NCBI GenBank assembly: GCA_016715895.1
Contig: JADJXH010000003.1
Span: 1,054,001 to 1,118,000, forward strand
Source: Flavobacteriales bacterium
GTDB lineage: Bacteria > Bacteroidota > Bacteroidia > Flavobacteriales_F > PHOS-HE28
Length of the DNA stretch: 64,000 nt
Reading direction: 5' to 3'
In this document: in pieces, positions 57,820 through 64,000 of the stretch
How positions within the stretch are numbered: position 1 is the first letter of the stretch
Layout: each line of letters opens with the position of its first letter
Position numbers and translations under genes: made by a program
Notes under the pieces: model-generated
The model's input: the letters and a program-made list of their open reading frames with translations, nothing else
Database searches by the model: none
Told to the model about the DNA's origin: nothing

Positions 57820-58962
57820 ATGCGCCTCCGCTTCCTTCTTGCCTCTGTGCTGCTGGCCGTACCGTGGTGCATCCGGGCCGCCAACCTGGTCGTGACGCAC
57901 ATCGGCACACCACCGGCCGCGCAGGCCGCCATCGACCATGCCGCCGGCATCTGGGGGGGCATCCTGGAGAGCGCGGTGGACATCAAGGTGCGCGTGCTGT
58001 GGTTCCCGCTGGGCGGCACCACGCTGGGGATCACCTTCCCCAACGGCCGTCGCGACTTCATCGGGGCCCCGCTGCCACAGACCTGGTACGCCAGCGCGCT
58101 CGCCAACAGCATCGCCGGCGCGGAGCTCAACCCGGGCGAGAGCGACATGGACGTCTACCTCAACAGTGGAACCACCTGGTACCTGGGCACCGATGGACAA
58201 CCCGCGGCGGGCCAGCACGACCTGGTGACGGTGGCCCTGCACGAGATGGGGCATGGCCTGGGCTTCGTGGGCCTTTCCAAGAAGGTGGGAGGCACCGGCT
58301 CCCTCGGTCTGCTGCAGATGGCCGACTTCGCCCCGCTCACCACCAGCTTCCCGTGGCCCCAGCTGGACACCCTGCCCGGTGTGTTCGATGTGTTCCTGAG
58401 CGACCTGCAGGACGGCCCGCTGGCGATGATGCCGAACCCCGGCACCCAGCTGGGCGGGGCGATGACCGGAAACCAGCTCTACTTCAACGGTCCGCTTGTG
58501 CTGAACGCGAACGGCGGCACCGGAGCCCGCATGTACGCACCCGGCACCTTCGCCTTGGGCAGCAGCTGCGTGCACTTCAACGAGTCCACCTATCCGGCGG
58601 GCAACGCCAACGAACTGATGACCCCGTTCAGTTCGACGGGCGATGCGAACCACTGGCCCGGTCCGTTGTGTCTGGCGGTGATGCAGGACATCGGCTGGGT
58701 GCTGGCACCGGACGTGAGCGTGGCCGAGCACCCGAACGCTTCACCGCTCAGGGTATGGCCCAACCCGGTCACGGACCTTCTCCACATCGGTCCGGCATCA
58801 GGTGGTCCATTCACCCTCACGGTCCGGAACGTGGATGGACGCTTGATGATGCAGAGCACGAACGGGCAGGAGCTCTTCATCGCGGGCCTGCAGGCGGGGG
58901 TCTACCTCCTGCAGCGGGAGGGCATGGGTACGGTGCAGCGAGCGATGTTCATCAAGCGCTAG
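57820..58962 (+). CDS. T9SS-secreted metalloprotease-like protein
   Basis: A 380-residue protein with a signal peptide (LRFLLASVLLAVPWCIRA). An N-terminal region (AAIDHAAGIWGGILESAVDIKVRV) is common in secreted metzincin-like proteins of this phylum. A zinc motif VALHEMGHGLGFVGL (HExxHxxG, about residue 140) follows. The C-terminus is a T9SS type A sorting domain (RVWPNPVTDLLHIG, GLQAGVYLLQREG). It is probably an extracellular protease, though the third zinc ligand is not clear. It converges with the NTF2-like gene, overlapping by 11 nt. Confidence 0.83.
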   Translation: MRLRFLLASVLLAVPWCIRAANLVVTHIGTPPAAQAAIDHAAGIWGGILESAVDIKVRVLWFPLGGTTLGITFPNGRRDFIGAPLPQTWYASALANSIAGAELNPGESDMDVYLNSGTTWYLGTDGQPAAGQHDLVTVALHEMGHGLGFVGLSKKVGGTGSLGLLQMADFAPLTTSFPWPQLDTLPGVFDVFLSDLQDGPLAMMPNPGTQLGGAMTGNQLYFNGPLVLNANGGTGARMYAPGTFALGSSCVHFNESTYPAGNANELMTPFSSTGDANHWPGPLCLAVMQDIGWVLAPDVSVAEHPNASPLRVWPNPVTDLLHIGPASGGPFTLTVRNVDGRLMMQSTNGQELFIAGLQAGVYLLQREGMGTVQRAMFIKR

Positions 58963-59419
58963 CATCTTCCTTGGCCATGTGCCGGAGGAGCGAGGCCGCG
59001 GCCACGCCGCGCACTTTGTCCCGCACCGCCGGCGTCCATCCCAGCAGGGAGCCCTTCCACCCCAACGCCTGCCGGCTCCAGCGCCAGAAGGAGAAGGAAT
59101 CCCGCTGGGTGAGGATCAGCCCGTCACGGAACGTGAACCGTGAATCGATGGTATTGTGGACCTTCCGTCCGGTGCGCGAGAAGGTGTAGAAAGCCTCCCA
59201 GCGCACATGCCCCTTTCGGTGATCCTCGTGCAGCACCGTGAACGTGATGCAGAGGTCGCTGCCTTGCGCGATGAGCATCCGCCACATGGCTCGGACGTGC
59301 AGGGCGTCCAGATCCGGAAAGACCGGGTCGCTGAACCGGGCATCGGGGTGATAGAGGGCGCCCATCACCGCCGCATCCCGCTGAGCGAACGCGGTATAGA
59401 ACGCATGAAGCACGGACAT
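58952..59419 (-). CDS. NTF2-like (SnoaL-type) protein
   Basis: A 155-residue protein with the cone-shaped NTF2-like fold pattern: VLHAFYTAFAQRDAAVMGALYHPDARFSDPVFPDLDALHVRAMWRML (about residues 3-50), then TVLHEDHRKGHVRWEAFYTF and IDSRFTFRDGLILTQRDSFSFWRW. Members are ketosteroid-isomerase-like enzymes or binding proteins; no function can be assigned. A TACCTTCA element at 59424-59431 lies 4 nt upstream of its ATG. It is divergent from the OsmC gene 33 nt away. Confidence 0.82.
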   Translation of the reverse strand: MSVLHAFYTAFAQRDAAVMGALYHPDARFSDPVFPDLDALHVRAMWRMLIAQGSDLCITFTVLHEDHRKGHVRWEAFYTFSRTGRKVHNTIDSRFTFRDGLILTQRDSFSFWRWSRQALGWKGSLLGWTPAVRDKVRGVAAASLLRHMAKEDASA

Positions 59420-59452
59420 GCTGTGAAGGTAGCGTTCGCGACCTTCGCCCAC

Positions 59453-59923
59453 ATGGCCGCCACGCATCACTACGCCCTGGAGCTCGAATGGACCGGCAAC
59501 ACCGGCCATGGCACCAGCACCTACGAAGGCTATTCACGGGAGCATGTGGTGCGCATCGCTGGCAAGTCCGATCTGGTGGGCACTGCCGATCCGATGTTTC
59601 GGGGCGACCCCGCGCTGCACAACCCCGAGGACCTGCTGCTGGCGGCCTTGAGCCAATGCCACCTCCTCACCTACCTGGCGCTCTGTGCCCGGGCACGCAT
59701 CAACGTGCTGAGCTATCGGGACCGCGCGGAAGGAACGCTGCTGCTCACCAAGGACGGCGGTGGACACTTCACCGAGGTGGTGCTGCGGCCGGAGGTGGTG
59801 GTGGCCGATGCGGGCATGCTGGCCAAGGCGCGGCACTTCCATGGCGAGGTGCACAAGTACTGCTTCATTGCGCGCAGCGTGAATTTTCCGGTGCGGTGTG
59901 AGGCGGTGGTGCGTGCGCTGTAA
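59453..59923 (+). CDS. OsmC-family protein
   Basis: A 156-residue protein of the OsmC/Ohr superfamily. The first redox Cys lies in NPEDLLLAALSQCHLLTYL and the second in VHKYCFIARSVNFPV, with a conserved Arg near the N-terminal half. These proteins reduce organic hydroperoxides at a two-Cys site. GNTGHGTSTYEGYSREH is the usual N-terminal strand block of the YhfA-like subgroup. The start at 59453 fits the family; no overlap with neighbours. Confidence 0.88.
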   Translation: MAATHHYALELEWTGNTGHGTSTYEGYSREHVVRIAGKSDLVGTADPMFRGDPALHNPEDLLLAALSQCHLLTYLALCARARINVLSYRDRAEGTLLLTKDGGGHFTEVVLRPEVVVADAGMLAKARHFHGEVHKYCFIARSVNFPVRCEAVVRAL

Positions 59924-60090
59924 GCCTACCTGTCCTGACCGGCAGTGGGACGGATCGTACCGGTGATCGTGGATAACTGATCCCGTCCCTCCCACCCCCT
60001 CCCCGGTAACTTCGTGGCCTCTCCACCATCGTTCAGCCAGCTCCAAGACCACTGCCGATCCAGGGCTCGTCCCACATCCGAAGTCATCTC

Positions 60091-63000
60091 ATGCAGTTCT
60101 CCCATCTGCACGTCCACACGCAGTTCAGCCTCCTCGACGGCGCCGCCAGCATCCCCTCGCTCTTCAAGAAGGCCCTGAAGGACGGCCAGCCCGCGCTCGC
60201 CATCACCGACCATGGGAACATGTTCGGTGCCTTCAAGTTCGTGGCCGAGGCCGGCAAGCACAAGAACGAGGATGGCAGCCCGAAGGTGAAGCCCATCGTG
60301 GGCTGCGAGTTCTACGTGGTGAACGACCGTCACAAAAAGACCTTCACCCGCGACGACAAGGACAAGCGCTTCCACCAGCTGATGCTGGCCAAGAACGCCA
60401 CCGGCTACAAGAACCTGAGCAAGCTCTGTTCGCTGGGCTTCATCGAAGGATTCTACAGCAAGTACCCGCGCATTGACAAGGAGCTGATCCTGCAATACCA
60501 TGAAGGGCTCATCGCCACCACCTGCTGCCTGGGCGCCAGTGTGCCACAGGCCATTCTCCGCGCCGGCGATGGCGACCTCAGCGCGGCCGAGGCGGAGTTC
60601 AAGTGGTGGCTGGACCTCTTCGGCGAGGACTACTACATCGAACTGCAGCGCCACGGCATCCCCGAGCAGGACAAGGTGAACGCCGTGCTGGTGCAATGGG
60701 CCCGCAAGTACAACGTGCCCATCATCGCCAGCAACGACAGCCACTACACGGATCAAGAGGACAGCAACGCGCACGACATCCTGCTGTGCGTGAACACCGG
60801 CGAGAAGCAGAGCACGCCCATCGCCACGGACGAGGACATCAACACCAAGGACAAGCGCTTCGGCTTCCCCAACGACCAGTTCTTTTTCAAGACCCAGGGG
60901 CAGATGGCCCAGACCTTCAGCGACCTGCCGGAAGCGCTGGACAACACGGGCCTCATCGTGGACAAGGTGGAGACCCTGAAGCTGAAGAAGGACATCCTGC
61001 TGCCCAACTACCAGCTGCCGGAGGGCTTCACCGACCAGGACGAATACCTCCAGCACCTCACCTACCAGGGCGCCATCAAGCGCTACCTCAACGATGGCGT
61101 GTCGGGCATCGATTCGCTGGACCCGAAGATCAAGGAGCGGCTGGACTTCGAGCTCTTCACCATCCGCACGATGGGCTTCGCGGGCTACTTCCTCATCGTG
61201 CAGGACTTCATCAACCACGGCCGCGAGATCGGTGTGTTGATCGGTCCGGGCCGTGGCAGTGCGGCGGGCAGCGCAGTGGCCTACTGCATCGGCATCACCA
61301 ACATCGACCCCATCAAGTACGACCTGCTGTTCGAGCGCTTCCTGAACCCGGACCGCAAGAGCATGCCCGATATCGATACCGACTTCGACGATGAAGGGCG
61401 GCAGAAGGTGATCGACTACGTGGTGGAGAAGTACGGCCAGACCCAGGTGGCGCAGATCGTCACCTACGGCAGCATGGCGGCCAAGAGCAGCATCCGCGAC
61501 GTGGCGCGCGTGATGGACCTGCCGCTGGCCGAAGCGGACCGTTTGGCGAAGCTCATCCCGGAGCGTCCGGGCATCGAACTGGGCCGCATCCTGCGGGCGC
61601 CGATAGAGGGCGAGGGCAGCCTCAAGACCAAGGAGAACCTCAGCAGTGAGGAACTCGCGCTGGTGAAACAGTTGCGCGAGATCCTGGAGAGCGGTGAGCT
61701 CACCAGCGACGTGCTTAACGCGGCCGAAAAGCTGGAGGGGTCGGTGCGCGGCACGGGTGTGCATGCGGCCGGCATCATCATCGCCCCCGCCGACCTTACG
61801 GAGATCATCCCTGTGTGCACCTCGAAGGAATCCACCCTGCTCCTCACGCAGTACGATGGCAAGGTGATCGAGGATGCGGGTGTCATCAAGATGGACTTCC
61901 TGGGGCTGAAGACGCTCACCATCATCCGCGATGCCCTGCGCATGATCGACGCGAACCACGGGGTGCAGATCGACATCGACGGCATCCCGCTGGACGACCC
62001 GAAGACCTTCGCCCTCTACCAGCGCGCCGAGACCAACGGCACCTTCCAGTTCGAAAGCGCGGGCATGCAGAAGTACCTGCGCGAACTGAAGCCCGACCAG
62101 TTCGCCGACCTCATCGCCATGAACGCCCTGTACCGCCCGGGGCCGCTGGAATACATCCCCACCTTCATCAAGCGCAAGCACGGTCTGGAGAAGATCGTGT
62201 ACGACCTGCCCGAGATGGAGGAGCTGCTGCACGAGACCTACGGGGTGACGGTGTACCAGGAGCAGGTGATGCTCCTGAGCCAGAAGCTGGCCGGCTTCAC
62301 CAAGGGCGATGCCGACGTGCTTCGCAAGGCGATGGGCAAGAAGGACCGCGCCACGCTGGACAAGATGAAGGGCAAGTTCCTGGAGGGAACGGCCCAGCGC
62401 GGCTTCGACGCCAAGGTGTGCGAGAAGGTGTGGACCGATTGGGAGGCCTTCGCGCAGTATGCCTTCAACAAGTCGCACAGCACCTGCTACGCCTTCGTGG
62501 CCTACCAGACGGCGTGGCTCAAGGCGAACTACCCGAGCGAGTACATGGCCAGTGTGCTCACGCACTCGCAGGGCAGCATCGACAAGATCACCTTCTTCAT
62601 GGAGGAGTGCCGGCGCATGGGCATCTCCGTGCTGGGGCCCGATGTGAACGAAAGCCAGCTGCAGTTCAGCGTGAACAAGCAGGGTCAGATCCGCTTCGGG
62701 CTGGGTGCGGTGAAGGGCGTGGGCGAAGCCGCCGTGGAGGCCATCGTGACCGAACGGCAGGCCAACGGCCCCTACAAGGACATCTACGACCTGATGCGCC
62801 GGGTGAACCTGCGCGCCGCCAACCGCAAGGCCTTGGAAAGCCTGGCCTATGCGGGCGCCTTCGATGGCTTCCCCAAGAGCCACCGCGCCCACTACTTCCA
62901 CAGCCCCGGTGAGGGCAAGCCCACCTTCCTGGAGACCTTGGTGCGCTACGGCCAGCAGAGCCAGGACGGCGCCGACAGCGCCCAGGTGAACATGTTCGGG

Positions 63001-63711
63001 GAGCTCGATGAAGCAGCGGGGATCCCGGAGCCCGCCCTGCCCGCCATCGACCCGTGGAGCGCACTGGAGCAGCTCCACTACGAGAAGGACGTGATCGGCT
63101 TCTACCTGAGCGGCCATCCCTTGGACGACCACCGCCTGGAGATCAAGCACCTGTGCAACACCACGCTGCCCGAGCTGAAGGAACTGGACAAGCTCAATGG
63201 GCGCGACCTCGCCTTCGCCGGCATCGTCACCAAGGCCGAGCACCGCATCGCCAAGAGCGGCAAGCCCTTCGGCTCGTTCAGCCTGGAGGACCACCATGGC
63301 ACGCACGACTTCATGCTCTTCAGCGAGGACTATCTGAAGTTCAAGCTCTACCTGCAGACCGGAGCATTGCTGTTCGTCAAGGGACGTGCCAGCGCCCGCA
63401 CATGGGGCCGTGATGAGGGACAGATGGAGTTCAAGATCGGCACCATCGACCTGCTGAGCGACGTGCGCGAGAAGTACTTCACCAAGCTGAACCTGAAGCT
63501 GGAGGCTGAGCGGGTGAACGACCTTCTGGCCCGCGAGCTGGGCGAGCTGTTGAAGCGCAGCCCGGGCAAGTGCCGAGTGAACTTCCAGATCGTGAGCCAC
63601 CAGGAGAACCTGGCGATCGAGGCGCCGAGCAAGGGCTTGAGCGTGGCCGTGAGCGAGGACCTGATCCGGGCGCTGGACGGGCTCGGGGATGTGATCTATA
63701 CCCTGAACTGA
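60091..63711 (+). CDS. dnaE: DNA polymerase III alpha subunit
   Basis: A 1206-residue replicative polymerase. The PHP domain (HLHVHTQFSLLDG, ITDHGN, GCEFYV, SNDSHYTD) keeps the His/Asp/Glu residues expected of a metal site, which are lost in E. coli DnaE. The polymerase domain has GPGRGSAAGS, the catalytic MPDIDTDFDD pair and IKMDFLGLKTL, then LYRPGPLEYIP and FNKSHSTCYAFVAYQ. The finger/HhH region and a C-terminal OB fold (FAGIVTKAEHRI, LLFVKGRAS) follow. A TAACTTCG promoter-like element lies ~80 nt upstream (about 60005). Confidence 0.97.
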   Translation: MQFSHLHVHTQFSLLDGAASIPSLFKKALKDGQPALAITDHGNMFGAFKFVAEAGKHKNEDGSPKVKPIVGCEFYVVNDRHKKTFTRDDKDKRFHQLMLAKNATGYKNLSKLCSLGFIEGFYSKYPRIDKELILQYHEGLIATTCCLGASVPQAILRAGDGDLSAAEAEFKWWLDLFGEDYYIELQRHGIPEQDKVNAVLVQWARKYNVPIIASNDSHYTDQEDSNAHDILLCVNTGEKQSTPIATDEDINTKDKRFGFPNDQFFFKTQGQMAQTFSDLPEALDNTGLIVDKVETLKLKKDILLPNYQLPEGFTDQDEYLQHLTYQGAIKRYLNDGVSGIDSLDPKIKERLDFELFTIRTMGFAGYFLIVQDFINHGREIGVLIGPGRGSAAGSAVAYCIGITNIDPIKYDLLFERFLNPDRKSMPDIDTDFDDEGRQKVIDYVVEKYGQTQVAQIVTYGSMAAKSSIRDVARVMDLPLAEADRLAKLIPERPGIELGRILRAPIEGEGSLKTKENLSSEELALVKQLREILESGELTSDVLNAAEKLEGSVRGTGVHAAGIIIAPADLTEIIPVCTSKESTLLLTQYDGKVIEDAGVIKMDFLGLKTLTIIRDALRMIDANHGVQIDIDGIPLDDPKTFALYQRAETNGTFQFESAGMQKYLRELKPDQFADLIAMNALYRPGPLEYIPTFIKRKHGLEKIVYDLPEMEELLHETYGVTVYQEQVMLLSQKLAGFTKGDADVLRKAMGKKDRATLDKMKGKFLEGTAQRGFDAKVCEKVWTDWEAFAQYAFNKSHSTCYAFVAYQTAWLKANYPSEYMASVLTHSQGSIDKITFFMEECRRMGISVLGPDVNESQLQFSVNKQGQIRFGLGAVKGVGEAAVEAIVTERQANGPYKDIYDLMRRVNLRAANRKALESLAYAGAFDGFPKSHRAHYFHSPGEGKPTFLETLVRYGQQSQDGADSAQVNMFGELDEAAGIPEPALPAIDPWSALEQLHYEKDVIGFYLSGHPLDDHRLEIKHLCNTTLPELKELDKLNGRDLAFAGIVTKAEHRIAKSGKPFGSFSLEDHHGTHDFMLFSEDYLKFKLYLQTGALLFVKGRASARTWGRDEGQMEFKIGTIDLLSDVREKYFTKLNLKLEAERVNDLLARELGELLKRSPGKCRVNFQIVSHQENLAIEAPSKGLSVAVSEDLIRALDGLGDVIYTLN

Positions 63712-63748
63712 AGGCCGGCCCAACAGGCAGGCCACCGCCATAAAGCGC

Positions 63749-63771
63749 GGCCCGGACAGAACGGGCCATTT
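63749..63771 (+). terminator. Possible terminator after dnaE
   Basis: GGCCCG-gacagaa-CGGGCC forms a 6-bp GC stem followed by ATTTC, 38 nt after the dnaE stop. It is weak; a second GGATCC inverted pair (63793-63824) could also fold. Confidence 0.4.
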
Positions 63772-63875
63772 CGTGGACCGGAGCCCCTGAGGGATCCCGG
63801 ACCAGGCGCACAAACCTTGGGATCCTGCCTTTCTGTCCGGTTAGTTTCCATGGCAAGGAAAATGCTGAGGGGGGT

Positions 63876-63883
63876 TACCTTTG
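63876..63883 (+). promoter_or_regulatory. Strong promoter-like element for a gene beyond the window
   Basis: TACCTTTG is a full TAnnTTTG match in the A+T-richer stretch after dnaE. No start codon with a convincing gene follows within the remaining ~115 nt, which end in a GGACGCC-c-GGCGTCC hairpin (about 63980-63996). The transcript may therefore have a long structured leader. Confidence 0.5.
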
Positions 63884-64000
63884 CACGACCGTTGGTGGAC
63901 GGCAGGCTTCCGAACGAAGGGGACCTGGACCAGAACTTCCCCACCTTGCGGCCGCGCGAAGAACTCATAGCAACCAAACCCGGACGCCCGGCGTCCACAG

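Noticed and set aside
59926..63813. A 1295-codon open frame on the minus strand opposite dnaE
   Set aside because: It is a GC-rich mirror of dnaE: low-complexity, rich in His, Val, Leu and Glu, no domains. dnaE on the plus strand is unambiguous.

Overview
The window looks like a chromosomal segment of a high-G+C member of the Bacteroidota, probably Flavobacteriales. Three things point there. Several secreted proteins end in type IX secretion (T9SS) type A sorting domains. The family content is typical of the phylum: DUF4294, DUF4412, DUF4476, TIGR02757, a BatA protein paired with a dihydroorotase-like gene, and a ruvX-def-TPR lipoprotein cluster. Finally, TAnnTTTG-like promoter -7 elements recur just upstream of start codons. 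Genes are dense on both strands and many neighbours overlap by 4 nt. I saw no rRNA, tRNA, CRISPR array or intact prophage.

Layout. 1-4.2 kb: the tail of an oxidoreductase, a lipoprotein, a polyprenyl-phosphate sugar transferase, a repeat patch, then 3-hydroxyacyl-CoA dehydrogenase and a GNAT acetyltransferase. 4.3-14.5 kb: DUF4294, biotin carboxylase, an alpha/beta hydrolase, a Kef-type antiporter, sucC, a LolD-like ATPase and small hydrolase/unknown genes. 14.5-20.1 kb: three T9SS cargo proteins around a TIGR02757 gene. 20.3-25.3 kb: BatA, a dihydroorotase homologue with altered metal ligands, a TPR lipoprotein, peptide deformylase and RuvX. 25.3-26.3 kb: two repeat clusters around a four-helix-bundle protein gene. 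26.3-29.5 kb: dapD, a CorC-like transporter and a GT9 heptosyltransferase carrying in-frame repeats.

29.4-31.0 kb is the most unusual part. An AAA ATPase (DUF4143) gene is preceded by two tandem TTACTCA-N6-TGAGTAA palindromes that run into its start codon. It is followed by a divergent second copy of the heptosyltransferase 3' end and then by a frameshifted tyrosine-recombinase C-terminus. I read this as the scar of an integrative element or of a lost paralogue.

31.2-35.4 kb: six tightly packed genes of unrelated type. 35.4-40.1 kb: a substrate-binding lipoprotein, an S41-like protein without the expected serine, PEP carboxykinase and DUF423. 40.2-44.7 kb: a CsgG/LPP20/DUF4476 envelope lipoprotein cluster. 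44.8-50.1 kb: a saccharopine-dehydrogenase-like enzyme, a TrmN6-like methyltransferase and two T9SS proteins of less GC-rich appearance. 50.8-63.7 kb: rimM, rpsP, rhodanese, GH20 hexosaminidase, M1 peptidase, phosphofructokinase, a secreted metalloprotease-like protein, an NTF2-like protein, OsmC and DNA polymerase III alpha. The last 0.3 kb holds a promoter for a gene beyond the window.

Together the core genes cover central carbon metabolism (pckA, pfkA, sucC, accC), lysine/peptidoglycan precursor synthesis (dapD), translation (def, rimM, rpsP) and replication/repair (dnaE, ruvX). The accessory part is dominated by envelope and secreted proteins. Domain and motif calls are from reading the sequence; no database search was run.
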